Numbered from the stretch's first letter, positions 45,600 through 57,403 are shown. The stretch: DNA of 64,000 bases from Sepiola atlantica (GCA_963556195.1 OY744517.1:83310214-83374213); one strand, 5' to 3'. Notes: generated by a model not told the origin, from the letters alone. Program-made: numbers and translations.

Positions 45600-46070
45600 C
45601 GAACCAAGATCCCGTTGAAGACTAGACTCCGTCTCTAAACGCGTACTGCGTGTCCATCATGCTCTACAATAGCAACAGCTGGGCAATAACAAAAGTCATG
45701 CTTGACAAGCTGGATGCGTGCAACCGCAGACATCTCCGTTCAATCACAGGTCACTGCTGGCCGAAAAAACTTATCAGCAACAAGGCACTATACGAGCTGT
45801 GCAACGAAAAAACCCTCTCCACAAAGGTCGCTGAACAAAGATAGTCTATGTTAGGCCATGTTCTACGAATGGACCCTGACACTCCTGCACAGAGGGCACT
45901 AGACTTTGCCGTTACTGGCTCGCAAGCCTACCAACCGCGACTAGGACGGCACTGCACAAATCTGCTGGGCACACTACGTGCTGACCTCAAGCAGGTGGGA
46001 CTAGGACCACTACGTACAGCGAAACAACTTCATTGCTTACAACAACTTGCGCATGACAAGGCCAGATAGC
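45600..46070 (+). pseudogene. LINE ORF2 C-terminal remnant
   Basis: The frame from about 45640 reads MLYNSNSWAITKVMLDKLDA and CNRRHLRSITGHCWP, then a stop at 45842. It resumes as MLGHVLRMDPDTPAQRAL, LGRHCTNLLGTLRADLKQVG and LQQLAHDK. This is the C-terminal domain after the reverse transcriptase in LINE ORF2 proteins, with the LLYGSEAWTL, RRHLRxI and LGHVLRM landmarks. One stop and the missing RT show a 5'-truncated, dead copy, the usual product of incomplete reverse transcription. Confidence 0.75.
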
Positions 46071-46735
46071 CTGGGACTAGCATGGAGGACTGATTGCAGC
46101 TACGGGATGTCATTTGACTACCGTAGCCGCAGAACACAGTTTTAATAAAATATTAAAGTTGAGTTTTATCTGATTTATAAGTAACTTAAAACTTTACGGT
46201 TAAAAACTTTCTTGCAACCACATATATTCTCTCTTCTCTACTGAAGCCAATCTGATTCCATCAATTAAATAAAGGTTGAATTGGCAATGAACTCTCAAAG
46301 ATTTCTTTTCAACAGAGAATATACCAACTTCCTATCCATTCTGTGTCCACTGCTCGCTTAAATCCTCATTTTTTCCCATTTATTTTATTGATTTATTCAA
46401 TCAATATCTTCAGCTGAAACTTTTGATGCGATAATATAAACTATTTTTGAATCAACAGACCAGATCACAATATAAAGTCATTTGGTGTTTAATGTGGTCA
46501 GTTGGTAAAACAAAATATTATCCTAAATCTACTTAAATGCTTCAGTCTTTTCAATGATCTAACATTGTGGATTTTTACTTTTTTTGTAAAGAATTCTGAA
46601 AATGTTTTGTTCTTTTATTGTCAGCACTGTGTTGGAATGTTATTGAGTTTCACATTTTTTTGTAGCTTCAGGTTTTTGCACTCTTAAATGTTGAACAATA
46701 ATTTCAGACTGTGATCCTAACATTATGTGATTTGA

Positions 46736-46950
46736 ACTGAATTATGTGATTTGAACTGAATTATGTGATGCCTTTAAAGGTAAATTCCTTTTTTTCTGTT
46801 AAAGTTAAAAGATCTACTTCCATTTGTTTTCCATACTTGATTGAAGTTGATTGTAATTCCTCTAGAAGATGACTAAAGTTAATCAAAAACTTAACATATA
46901 AATAAACAATAAATTAACAATAAATTAACAATAAATTAACAATAAATTAA
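46736..46950. repeat. Short tandem repeats
   Basis: A 22-bp unit (TTATGTGATTTGAACTGAA) occurs twice and partly a third time at about 46723-46769. An 11-bp unit (AATAAATTAAC) repeats four times at about 46905-46950. Confidence 0.75.
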
Positions 46951-46957
46951 CATGCTA

Positions 46958-47215
46958 TCCCCCCCCCCCTCGGGGCAATCTAATTCCAAGTTGTGTAAAC
47001 TCTATTTTTAGTTTTCTTCATAACAGTATGTTTTTTTTTATTGCTGTGTAGTATTTTGGAGGGGGGGGGGACACTCTACCCCCTACCCCCCCCCTCTCTC
47101 GGGCAATCTAATTCCAAGTTGTGTAAACTCTATTTTTAGGTTTCTTCATAACAGTATGTTTTTTTTATTGCTGTGTAGTATTTTGGAGGGTGGGTGGGGG
47201 CGGAGGACACTCACA
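46958..47215. repeat. ~125-bp tandem duplication with homopolymer edges
   Basis: CGGGCAATCTAATTCCAAG to GTAGTATTTTGGAGGG occurs twice, at about 46970 and 47099. C runs and G runs lie at the junctions. Confidence 0.85.
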
Positions 47216-47364
47216 AAATAAATTTAGAAACTGAATGTTTACAAATCTTTCAGTATTTTTAACTGATCTTGTGGTAGATATTCCAGTTAGTAGTACAGCA
47301 CGTGTTTTTTAGACATATTATATACTTAGATAAATATGAACATTTAATCAGTTGCAAATAGAAG

Positions 47365-47710
47365 CTAGTCTTTCTCTACTCTAATGCTGGAAAGTGCTCG
47401 ACTGAGTTTCAATGTCTGGTTCCTCCTTGTAAAACTTTCTTTCTTTCCTTCTTGTGTCTAACATCAAACGGAATTACTATGAACAGAGTTTCTTTCCGAG
47501 AATTTCCCATCTGTCGACCACGTTGCAACACGATTGCTTCGCTGAGGGATACAACATGATCATCTTCAAATCTAATGTCAACAAACAGTTGTCATAAACC
47601 GTCCTCATAAGTCATCAAATTTTATTCATTCCATTTATTTCCAACCCTCTGACAGTTGAATGTAGATGAATATTATCACTCTGTCCATCTGATTAACACG
47701 TAAGCTATGT
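47365..47710 (+). pseudogene. LINE ORF2 3'-end fragment
   Basis: It carries the C-terminal block seen at 17310-17690: TAGTCTTTCTCTACTC, GTGCTCGACTGAGTTTC, ATTTCCCATCTGTCG and ATCTTCAAATCTAATGTCAA. It is out of frame and decayed. The second Helitron copy is inserted just downstream. Confidence 0.65.
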
Positions 47711-48091
47711 AAGTGACAACTCATCTAATATATAAATTAGAGACTATGTTTCCCCTGTACCTTCTCGGAGAATAAGAAAATAACCACATGCATCACAGGC
47801 TACTAAACTCACCATTACATTACACTTATTCACTCGAGCGTGTTTTAGTAAATTTGTTATTCTTTTTACCCAGCTAACACTAAATATTACATTTGGCCTG
47901 CCATCGCCGACAAACCAACTCCATATAGGTGGTAGCAAAAAATTTCCTCCCTAACAATGCTGTACTGTCACTATACTGATCGACACCGCGAACTAATAAA
48001 CACAGTTTAATTTTCTCAAAACACCCGTTCTTATTTATTATTTGGCTGGTATTAATTTACTACATAATATAAAGCAATATGCAAAGACTTA

Positions 48092-48430
48092 ATGACCTCT
48101 CCCGTTCACTCCGATGATTTTCCGCGAATATCAGATTACATTATTTCTAATTCTACCTATGACTTCTATATTTACATTCATTCCGAAATTAAGCGAATGA
48201 AATTAACGAACACAGTTCATGCAACATTTAATCATTCAACATGGCGGCTACAATTTCTTGATCAAACTGACTTCCTATTTAATTCAATAAGCGCCAAGAT
48301 ACTGGTAGACCCCAATAGATTTACATTTTCAAAATCATACACCTTTAACACGCATATTATAGAAAACTTGCCCAACCTAAACCGTGTCATTGTTGACCTT
48401 TCTATTTGGTCGGCAGAAGCTAAATATTAA
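48092..48430 (+). CDS. Open frame carried by the Helitron-like element (112 codons)
   Basis: The frame begins MTSPVHSDDFPRISDYI and ends VIVDLSIWSAEAKY. It is longer at the C-terminus than the copy-1 frame because it lacks the extra segment there. I recognise no domain, signal peptide or membrane segment. Changes between copies are mostly amino-acid-altering, so coding function is doubtful. Confidence 0.25.
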   Translation: MTSPVHSDDFPRISDYIISNSTYDFYIYIHSEIKRMKLTNTVHATFNHSTWRLQFLDQTDFLFNSISAKILVDPNRFTFSKSYTFNTHIIENLPNLNRVIVDLSIWSAEAKY

Positions 48431-48483
48431 CATAACACGTATGCCAATAAACAAGCTTAGCTTAATTGCCCTATTTTCACAAA

Positions 48484-48560
48484 CCGTGGCGCAGTCGCTA
48501 AGAAGGCAGGTTTCCTGACCAACAGTTTCAGCGTTCGATTCCATTCTACTCTGCCACTTT
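48484..48560 (+). repeat. tRNA-like module inside the Helitron, copy 2
   Basis: A box GTGGCGCAGTCGCTAAGA and B box GCGTTCGATTCC. This copy is closer to the tRNA consensus than copy 1. Confidence 0.55.
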
Positions 48561-48714
48561 TTTTTTTTTTTAAATTTAAAACATTCCCCAACACGGTATA
48601 GAGGGGGGTAGAAATAACTATAGGCCGTTTTTAAAAAATTTTATTCGACGTCATGCAATAGGTGGTACTTTCTCCCGTGCAACGTCAGGCGACGGGTTCG
48701 ACGGGTTCCGCTAG

Positions 48715-49311
48715 TTAGTATTATAATGTTTGAGACATTTCATTCTGTGCATATTTCGTCAGAAAAGGAAAAACTCTGAATTTTGAAAGTCAAGCTTTCA
48801 CTTGTAAAAACATACTTAATCAATTTATATGATGTTAACTAGATTAGCTATGACAAGATGTATCATTAGATCTGATGGGCAAACCAGAAGAATCCCCGAC
48901 TCAAAGTCCGCAGCAAACGGTATCCGGTCAGATTCAGTTCCTGATATTAAACCTCATCTTAATATAACTTCCGGTGAGAGTTTCAGTTTCACAAATTTAT
49001 TAATTTATTTATTAAATTGTTAGATAAAAGTACACAATAGTAAATTCTAAATAAAACCCTTTTTTTAAATAGTAAAACATTTTACTTAAACAAAACTGTG
49101 ATCTAAAAGTTATAAAAGTGTGTATTATTTCGTTGACGATTCAACTCAACCGGAAGTTAAAAAATCCGGTCTAACTGTTAAAAGGTGTCTTTTTGATTGG
49201 TGCTTATTTTGAGGTGCTTAAAATCTATAGGTCGCCTTTGGAATATCCTCTCTGCTTCCTGTTTTCTGACCGTACAAACGTACAGAAACTTAAACATAAT
49301 GTGAACAAATA
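48715..49311. other. Unassigned stretch
   Basis: CGGTCAGATTCAGTTCCTG and ATATTAAA at 48926-48955 recur inverted at 50160-50198, on the other side of the mariner derivative. No gene was recognised. Confidence 0.4.
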
Positions 49312-49313
49312 TA

Positions 49314-49866
49314 CATGGTGATTCATAAGTCACTTAGCTATTTAAAATGCTGACCATATGAAGCACACACATACTATGAACTTTTGATGATTGTTACCTT
49401 ACTCTCTAATTACTGCTATTTGTTATTTTAAATTTGTTCGTTTATATATTTTTTTCTATATATATTTATTTTTATTTATTTATTTAAATTTGTGTAAATC
49501 ATCATATGTGCTTTTTTTTTCAGGCAGTATGTCATTTACAATTGAAGAGCGAATTTTTATTGTTATTCATATGGCCAAATTTGATGAATCTCCCACACTT
49601 GTTGAAAGGCAATGACGACCTCAAATAAAAAATCACTGCCGAGTTTGTTAAAATTAATCAATCAACTATGCTACAAAGAGTCGTAAATTCCTTGCAAAAA
49701 AGAATGGAGCTATGCATGCAGAACGAAGGTGGAAATTTTGAAAATTTGCTGTAATTTTAAACTCCCATAAATGAATTTGTTAAATAAATTTTCTGTTTTG
49801 TATTACCGTATTTTTTAACTTCAGAATTTCAAAAGTAAATAGCTAAGTGACTTATGAATCACCTTG
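49314..49866 (+). mobile_element. Mariner/Tc1-like element, internally deleted
   Basis: Terminal inverted repeats of 31 bp (CATGGTGATTCATAAGTCAC left, CAAGGTGATTCATAAGTCAC right complement, then TTAGCTATTTA) have a single mismatch and are flanked by TA on each side. Inside, a frame from 49529 starts MSFTIEERIFIVIHMAKFDE and SPTLVERQ, resembling the N-terminal helix-turn-helix found in some mariner-related transposases, then meets a stop. The catalytic domain is missing, and the 553-bp length is less than half of an intact element. Confidence 0.75.
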
Positions 49867-49889
49867 TATATCTGCCTAACTCCCTATCA

Positions 49890-50100
49890 AGGTTGCCCCC
49901 CCCCCCCAAAAAAAAATAAAATTACTCTTAACACAGTAGCCCAAGTTAATAATGGATTTCTAAATAATAACGGTATTATTTTAGCATAGTCAGTAAACTG
50001 CAGAATATTATTTAGAAAGCCATTCTTAACATGGAGAGGTGGGTGGGGGCAGCTTTGTTAACGATTCTGTACTTTCACCTAACAATTTAATAAATAAATT
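49890..50100. repeat. Short imperfect inverted repeat
   Basis: GTTAATAATGGATTTCTAAA (about 49945) pairs with TTTAGAAAGCCATTCTTAAC (about 50012). A C run and an A run lie at about 49899-49915. Confidence 0.45.
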
Positions 50101-50408
50101 AATGAATAAAAATTTATACAAATCTTGGCAAACCACAAGAGTAAGCGACCCAAAACAGGACATCTTTAATATCAGGAACTGAATCTGATCGGACACCGGG
50201 CGATCTAATCTGCATATACATGTGTTTACTACCGATTCTCTTTGTAAGCTGAAAGAATTACTAAACCTCAGTATTATGAAAATAGACGATCTTTTTATTA
50301 TGTTCTTAAAGACTGTTAGTATGAATCCAAGCTAAGGTGGAACCGAAAGAGGACAAAGAAAGTGACCATAGAGAAAAGAGACTGATTCTATTTTTCCTCA
50401 CCTTGCAT

Positions 50409-50975
50409 AATGGTTAGTGTTCATTAATGGACCGGGAGACCGGGGTTAAATCGTTGGTCAAATCATATGAAAGACTAAAAGCATGTGGATCAGATCTTAT
50501 TCCTGCTATAGTAATAAAGAAATGCTCTGTTGAGCTAGCCCCTGTCCTCTCCAAACTCTATAACAAATGCTTTGCAGAATCTTGTTTCCCTGATGGCTGG
50601 AAAATTGCCTCCGGTGTAAGTTTTCAAAAACTCTGGCGAAAGAACTGAATCAAAAGAAACCTCCCTCTCTTTGCTAAAATCTTTGAATCATTAATCACTC
50701 TAGCAATAGTTCACCAGCTAGAAAAGGCAAAACTTTTCTCTGACCAACAGTATGGATTTAGTCAATCCAATTCTACTTCGGATATCCTAACGGTTATCTC
50801 TGAACGTATGTACAACATGCTGGATTAGGCAGGTGAAGCTAGGGTGATAGTGCTAGATATTTCTAAGGCCTTTGACAAGGTCTGGCATGAAAGGCGTCTC
50901 AGAAAGATTAGCCCATACGGTATTACTGGACGAATGTTAAATATAATCAGATCTTTCCTAGTTATCTTAGCTTAG
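50409..50975 (+). pseudogene. LINE reverse transcriptase remnant (jockey/CR1-like)
   Basis: Translation gives KACGSDLIPAIVIKKCS and FPDGWKIASG, then, after a frameshift and loss of part of the RPISLL region, FAKIFESLI, KAKLFSDQQYGFSQ and STSDILTVISE. The catalytic motif-A block VLDISKAFDKVWH and YGITGRMLNIIRSFL follow. The order matches the N-terminal half of the reverse transcriptase; the YADD half is absent. Stops at about 50646 and 50827 make it dead. Confidence 0.8.
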
Positions 50976-53070
50976 CAGTTTTGAACTTTCTTAACCAGAG
51001 CAATTTCGTTTTGGTTAATTTGGGGTTTGTATAGCCTATTACTATGGTATTATGTTATATTCTTTAACTTAAAAAAATAAGACCCGTAACGAGAAAGATG
51101 GCTTTTTCTTTGTACATTTTTAGATTAACATTTTCCACTGACAGTTCTTTAGCACATATGACATGACACACGATCATATATAGTTCATAAAGTATTGTTT
51201 CTTTCAGGAATCTTTTCTATCTCCTTGAGTTGTCAGAAGCAGGAGTTAGAGGAAATGGTGAATGTTTGATACTACACATATCTCCATTTCATCTAGAAAT
51301 AAAAGAAATAATTCTTTACTTTCAAAATCATCAGAAATTACTTCAAAATCCTTTAAACACCCTTGTTTCATGTTTAGGTTGAGGTGCAGTTAGTTTAAAT
51401 TTAACATAAATTGTTTTCTTATGACATTTTTAGCAAGAGTGATGTTAACCAAATTGTTTTTCCTTTTACTAAGGGATTGAAGGTCATATGTCTCTATTCC
51501 TTCCCCTGTTCTTTAGAAAAGGGAAGGTACTTTTGGGTAACATTCTTCTTGCTAAGAATGCACCGTTGGGGATGAGAAAACAAATATATTCATATCTGAC
51601 ACATTGATTGAAGAATCTTTTGATATGCCATAAATCCTTAAGATTAGCTTGTTCAAAACACTGCTCGCAACAGGAAGGCATTGACTACTTGACTGTTATC
51701 ATAAACAAATTCCTTTTCTTTGAAGTGAACATTTTAATGTCTCAGATCAAAAATTTGAACATTTTTCACTGATGAAATGAATTTAGTTTTCGAATAAGGA
51801 ACTAAACATTTGTTCAGTTTTTTTGTTCAACTTTTTGTTCAATTATTTTGTTTAATTTTTTTGTTCAATTTTTTTGTTCAATTATTTTGTTCAATTTTTT
51901 TGTTCAATTATTTTGTTCAACTTTTTTTGTTTAATTTTTTTTGTTCTTGCTATAATAGCTAATCTTCTGCATCGTTATGTTTGTACAGATACTGTAAGGT
52001 GGGAAAGGTTGTCAAAAGTATCAACGTTTTGATATTTTTTGACACCATATTTAAAAAAAAAATGGTACAACTTTGAAGCCTTATAAAATCATTTTTTTAA
52101 ACCCAAATTGTGCAGATTAAACGATTCAGAGGAAATAAACGCATGACTAGGCAAAGAGCAAAGTGTAGTACCTGTTCTGATACTACACTAAATCTTTTCT
52201 GTCCTTGGTCACTGAATAAGAAATACTTCTAGACTGAGGCAATTTAAATTTTTGTCCTAATCCAGAGTGCCTCTTTTTGGTAAGCTTGATTTTTCCACAC
52301 ATAAAAAACCGCCATTGTGTCTAACTTTTCCCTTGTGAGAAGGCAAGCAAATAGGGACTCTACTGGTTTGGATTTAAGCAGCTGGAGGTAATTTTTAAGC
52401 CCTTTGTCCTTGATAAAACTAAGTGGCTTATTTAAAAAAAATGATATTTACAAGTGGTGTGTTATCATGATTTTTTGATGTGCTATCGAAACCAGTATTA
52501 TACATAGTTTTTTTCATACTAGTATATCCCACAACAAAAACAGGAAATTTAGATTTAATCCAACATGTATTTACACACACATTTGACCACGTACACACAT
52601 TCGACTACACAAGCTAAATAATAGTTGATTTTGTTTTACGGCATATTAAACCCTTTTTCGGCTTATTTAATGCCGAATTCGGTCATTTTGGCAAAAGTTT
52701 TATGCTTCAAGTTCTTTATATCTTCAAATATTTATTCATGCTGTTTCGTTTGGGTGTTTTGTAGACGCAAATTTTTGTTTTTGTTTTCAGCTTTGCTAAA
52801 CATGATCGAGTTTTGCAAAGGAAAGGAAACAAACAATAATATCAATGTTTGATGCATTTTGGTCAGGAAGCCGGTATCTTCAGACAGCTTGATCTGGTAG
52901 CACCAGCTAATTTGATCATCATCATATTCGGTTTTACATGCTGGCATACATCGGACGGCTTTAAGAAATTGACTTCCAAAAATAACCTATCTCTGACCAG
53001 GTCTTTATTTATCCCTCTTTCTCTCAGGTTCATTTTTATCACAAGCCAAGTAATGAGAGGAAATGAATGA
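50976..53070. other. Unassigned stretch with a T-rich tandem repeat
   Basis: A degenerate 15-17-bp repeat (TTTTTTGTTCAATTA) lies at about 51818-51950. AAATAACCTATCTCTGACCA at 52980 recurs inverted at about 42805-42830. No gene was recognised. Confidence 0.5.
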
Positions 53071-53074
53071 ATAT

Positions 53075-53225
53075 GGCAACGTTGTTGTCAGACTCGGAGA
53101 CAATACTCCCGACTTCATTGAAGCAAACAACTGACCCTCAAAAGGTCCAGATCTGAACATAATGCATTTAAAACAATATCCACTTGAAGTCCTCCAAAGT
53201 GAAGTTGGAAATAGGCCATGCTTAG
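53075..53225 (+). pseudogene. Possible mariner-type transposase fragment
   Basis: The frame reads DNTPDFIEANN, then a stop, then PSKGPDLNIM and PLEVLQSEVGN. This resembles the C-terminal DNA..H, W-P-P-x-S-P-D-L-N-P and L-E-x-x-V sequence of mariner transposases. It is short and decayed. Confidence 0.4.
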
Positions 53226-53536
53226 TACATCGTTGTGCAGCTACTCAGTGAATACATTGAACATCTTATCTAACATTTGTGTTTTTCTTCTTATTTAAGA
53301 ATGCTCATGTTATCAACAATTATATATGTACATTAATTATATTAGATTTCCTGCTTTACGTGGGGCATTCTGTGTATCAAAGTTAAAATTTTGGTATTAT
53401 GACAGCCCAGGTGGTAGTGTGATTGAGCATGCTTACTTCAAATCCTATCACATCTGTTGTGATAAATTATTTACTAATATTGTTGGGGAAAGTATGAAAT
53501 ATGAAATATTGAAATAATGAAAAAAGTAAAGTTACA

Positions 53537-53673
53537 TACTTTACAAGTTTATTATAATCATCAGGTGTTTAAATAAAGAATACAATAAAATATGGGAATG
53601 TCTTTATGTCTTCTCATATTTTATTTTATTCCTTGTTTCAAACACCTGATGATTATAATAAACTTGTAAGGTA
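53537..53673. repeat. Inverted repeat, ~62-bp arms
   Basis: The arms 53537-53598 and 53611-53673 share TTTATTATAATCATCAGGTG or its complement and a TATTTTATT-type segment, with a loop of about 12 bp. Confidence 0.8.
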
Positions 53674-53754
53674 TAACAATGCTCTATACCCAATATCGAG
53701 CATCTCCCAATCTAATAGGATCTAATATAAAATCATTATATTGATTTTATTCAA

Positions 53755-54350
53755 ATCCAACACAGTTTGTTGTTGTAAGATCACTTTCATTGCTCGTTGT
53801 AAAATACCTGACGACTCGGTATTTACAAAGTTAAATTCCTCCTTAATTATTAGCTAATTCGCGGTGGCCAACGGGGGAACGCTCTTGACTACGAATCAGT
53901 GGCGATTTGTGATCGGAGTTCGGGCCCGTCGACCATCGAGAATTAACTGAAGATTGTGTTAGCATGAAACATCGATGTCTGTAGGTAATAAATAATTAAT
54001 ATTTATTTATAAATATTATTATAAGCCCGCTTTACTAAAGGCCGGGCACTCTGAGTGAGTTTAATAACAAGCAGTACTTATAGCTTCATGCGAGATCCAA
54101 CACAGTTTGTTGTTGTAAGATCACTTTCACTGCTCGTTGTAAAATACCCGCCAACTCGGTATTTACAAAGTTAAATTCCTCATTAATTATTAGCTAATTT
54201 GCGGGAATGCTCTTGACTACGAATCAGTGGCGATTTGTGATCGGAGTTCGAGCCCGCTGACCGTCGAGAATTAACTTCCTGCATTGAAGATTGTGTTAGC
54301 ATGAAACATCGATGTCTGTAGGTAATAAATAATTCATATTTATTTATAAA
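53755..54350 (+). mobile_element. SINE duplicated in tandem (340-bp period)
   Basis: Two copies start ATCCAACACAGTTTGTTG (53755 and 54095). Each holds a tRNA-like head with CGGAGTTCGGGCCCG or CGGAGTTCGAGCCCG (B box), then GTGTTAGCATGAAACATCG and TGTCTGTAGGTAATAAATAA. The first copy lacks a TTCCTGCATT segment present in the second. The second ends at a (TA)n run at 54356. Confidence 0.7.
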
Positions 54351-54376
54351 TATTATATATATATATATATATATTT

Positions 54377-54555
54377 AGTATAAATTTTCATTTATATAAA
54401 CATTATTGGTTACATATGTGCATACATGTTTCGGTTGTACTCTTCACAGAGAGTCAACCTCTTCAGAAAGAGGTTGACTCTCTGTGAAGAGTACAACCGA
54501 AACATGTATGCACATATCTAACCAATAATGCTTTTATAAATAAAAAATTATACTA
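54377..54555. repeat. Near-perfect hairpin, ~86-bp arms, 5-bp loop
   Basis: The arms 54377-54462 and 54468-54555 pair through TAGTATAA/TTATACTA at the base, ACATGTTTCGGTTGTACTC and GAGAGTCAACCTCTT at the tip. The loop is CAGAA. Only a few mismatches were seen. Confidence 0.9.
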
Positions 54556-54641
54556 AAGAACAGCTCTACTTGTTATTGAGCACTTTTTATAAACACTGGA
54601 GTTTCAACGGATTTACATCTACAGAAACTAATACAACACAT

Positions 54642-54644
<3 letters not shown>

Positions 54645-54696
<52 letters not shown>
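54645..54696. repeat. (TA)n microsatellite
   Basis: TA run of about 50 bp. Confidence 0.95.
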
Positions 54697-54704
<8 letters not shown>

Positions 54705-54853
54705 AAAAAAAGAAAAACATATAAATGTTTATATCTTTTCTCTATTTCTTATTTATTGACTTATAGGAATACAAAATGTCCTGTAAATAAAATCTTTTTT
54801 CTAAAAGAACAACATTTTCGGCTGTTCGTTTGTCCTTCCTCAGTGCATTAAGT

Positions 54854-54854
<1 letters not shown>

Positions 54855-54893
<39 letters not shown>

Positions 54894-54894
54894 C

Positions 54895-54941
<47 letters not shown>
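54855..54941. repeat. (TA)n microsatellite with CATA interruptions
   Basis: TA runs split by ACATACATA and ATACATA, directly at the tail of the following minus-strand SINE. Confidence 0.95.
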
Positions 54942-54943
<2 letters not shown>

Positions 54944-55064
54944 TTAGCAACAGACACATATTTCGTCGTCTCTAAGACTCATCAGTGTGGCTATATTTTG
55001 CGAGATTCCAAACCGAGACCAGTAAATGGCATCTGTCACTTTACCAACTGAGCTACAAATCTGC
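54942..55064 (-). mobile_element. tRNA-derived SINE (tRNA-Lys-like head)
   Basis: The minus strand reads TTGTAGCTCAGTTGGTAAAG, a near-canonical A box, and CTCGGTTTGGAATCTCGC (B-box region). It then has CACTGATGAGTCTTAGAGAC and a tail entering (TA)n. The TAGCTCAGTTGGTAAAG form resembles tRNA-Lys and similar tRNAs, as in described octopus SINEs. The anticodon arm is not tRNA-like. Confidence 0.75.
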
Positions 55065-56560
55065 TATATATATAAAGTAAGTTTGTTTGTTTTGCATAGA
55101 AATATGTATTGTTGCACAAAATAGCGTTTTAGTGTAATGAATCAGATATAACTTTTCCCAAGGAATCTAATGTTGTACATAAAAGTTTCAAGAATATATA
55201 TATGAACAGGTTGTTGAGTTCTTCTAATATATACATTGAATGTATGTGCAGATATCCTGTTTGTACATAGGAGGAAGCAGCAGCAGTGATGATGTGTGCT
55301 GATGTTAAAGTGTCAGCAGCAGCTGTTTATGACATTAATGATAAATGCTTATTTCATGTGTGTGCATATGTGTAAGCTTTACGTTTACTGTTCGAATATT
55401 ATCAGGAGCAGCACCTAATTCTTGTTTCGGTGCCAAAATTCTTTTATTTCTTGTTCCAGCAGTAAATTCACTAACTACACACACGTATTCATATTTTTCC
55501 TTCATTTGACTCAAAGTTCGAATTTCGCTTCCACAAATTATTCTACTATGAATAACACTACTGCTGAGCTCTACAACCCTACAAGGAATTTAACATGGGT
55601 CTTGTTAAACTAAGCATGTTAGAGTGAGACATATTGGTAGGCAGTGAACCACAAAGACGAGGAAGAAAAGACAAGAATCAATGAGGAAAAATTAATACAC
55701 GTGCACAAGGCACAAACTTTTATTGCGAACTAAATATAAAACAGTGAATCTCTTTTGGAGCCTAATTTGGCACTATTTACATGTCACGTGGTAGTTCCTG
55801 TAGCGTAGAGATTTCATCACGTAATATTAAGATTAGAGTCACTGACCTCGTCACTACTTGGTCAGGTGGAACTATATTCAGTTGATTAAACTCAACAGGT
55901 CCCCAAGATTAGATGACATCATCTAACTGAAATTTATTCATCTCATATTTAAATGATATTTAAATCATAAATTGCACAAGATCATGTAGATAGAGAAAAA
56001 AATCAGATCATTTTAAGAACTTCTAATTAACTCTTTTAAGCCCCAAAATTTTGTCATGTAATGTAGGTTCCATTTTTACTCAACTCAATAGTGGTATTTC
56101 AAAAATGAATCACATTGAAGTATTTTGGGGGTCTGAAATTTTGTACTTATGAATCTAAGGCTGTTCTGCTATTGTGAATCTGTTCTGAGACATGACTTCC
56201 ATATAATATTAATGTGAAAATAATTTAATTATTTTACACATTTTTAAAGATAACTCTATAAAAGTGCCAATAATTTAATAAATTTCAAAATTATAGAGGA
56301 TCTTGATAAATTTTACAAACCAATGTATGTTGTGCAGCAAAAAAACATGTACCCCCAATCAATCAACAAGTCTAAAAATGCCATTTTTTAAAGATTTTAC
56401 TTATCACAAGAGACCAAAGACTAATCCATGTGCTAACTTAGCATATCTCTGTGTAAAATGATACCAACAACTAACATATCACCCAAAACTCTCCCAAAAG
56501 GTTGCCACCTGCAATGGTTTCATGAGGAAACTTGCAATTACAAAAATGAGGAGTCGATAA
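55065..56560. other. Unassigned stretch
   Basis: No gene or repeat was recognised. CAG-type repeats at about 55274 and 55313 are short. Confidence 0.45.
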
Positions 56561-56564
56561 AGAT

Positions 56565-56965
56565 ATGAAAAAGGTTTCTTTAACAGGTACCAACCAAACA
56601 GGATATATCGGTGAACTTGGATGTGAGTGTGGTGTACACCACCAAATAACTGGGCACATTCTTGAAGAATGCTGCACTGAATACCTGGGTGGAACTGATA
56701 GATGGACCTGGTCATGCTTGAGTGACTTGATTTGTACAGCTCCTTTCTTACAGAAGAGACGTTTCTAGTCTCTCTCTACTCAATTGTTATTTCCATAGAA
56801 GGTGCTTGACTGAGCTCGAATCGTTAGTGTCTCCTAGTAAGACATTCACAGTAAGAACTAGTCTTCCACCTGTGGAACACATTACCGCAGGAATGCTTTC
56901 CTGTTGATTACAACTTTGTTGTCTTCAAATACTAAGTCAAGAAATTTTGTCATGGACCACCCTAT
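56565..56965 (+). pseudogene. Two joined LINE C-terminal fragments
   Basis: The first part reads LGCECGVHHQITGHILEECC, a CxC...H...C pattern like the zinc-binding motif at the C-terminus of several LINE proteins. From about 56735 the sequence matches the other LINE C-terminus seen at 17310 and 47365 (CAGAAGAGACGTTTCTAGTC, GGTGCTTGACTGAGCTC). The second part is out of frame. Confidence 0.5.
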
Positions 56966-57403
56966 AAGTAAACAAACGCAGTTTATACTATTGATCAATG
57001 TATTGTATTGCAGCTGACTTAAAAAGGATGACAACACATGGATCTTATGAAAATATAAGATCTACCTTTATTGTTGGTGATGGTGAGGATGGCGGGTCTG
57101 GTAGGAGCAAGATTTTTTTAATTCAAATAACCTTTTGGTCATCCAATAATAATCTTATCTTTTGACAATCGTCAGATGCATCTTCCTATTGTCAACATGA
57201 CTTTTTCGTACACACGGCCTGGATATTTAACAAATGTTAGTACTCCCATAATGTCCATTATTCTTTGGCTGGCAATCATTTCCACCTCATTAACCCTTAT
57301 TCTCAAGTGGCTCTTGGCCTTGATAAGTGGTGACCCCAACAGTAAAAACAAAAACAAAAAATAAGTTGCATGTTCTGATTTAGTTGTATATTGCCTTTTC
57401 ACC

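Larger units (their letters stand above)
47724..48714 (+). mobile_element. Non-autonomous Helitron-like element, copy 2
   Basis: It starts TCTAATATATAAATTAG after an A and ends TTCCGCTAG before a T. It is collinear with copy 1 (15418-16457) over its whole length, including the 112-codon frame, the tRNA-like module and the GC-rich 3' hairpin, where a GACGGGTTC segment is duplicated in this copy. Neither copy has a target duplication, as expected for rolling-circle insertion. Confidence 0.75.

Noticed and set aside
52147..52185. Another U2-like fragment (AAAGTGTAGTACCTGTTCTG)
   Set aside because: Only about 20 bases resemble U2 and no SINE body follows, so chance or extreme decay cannot be separated.
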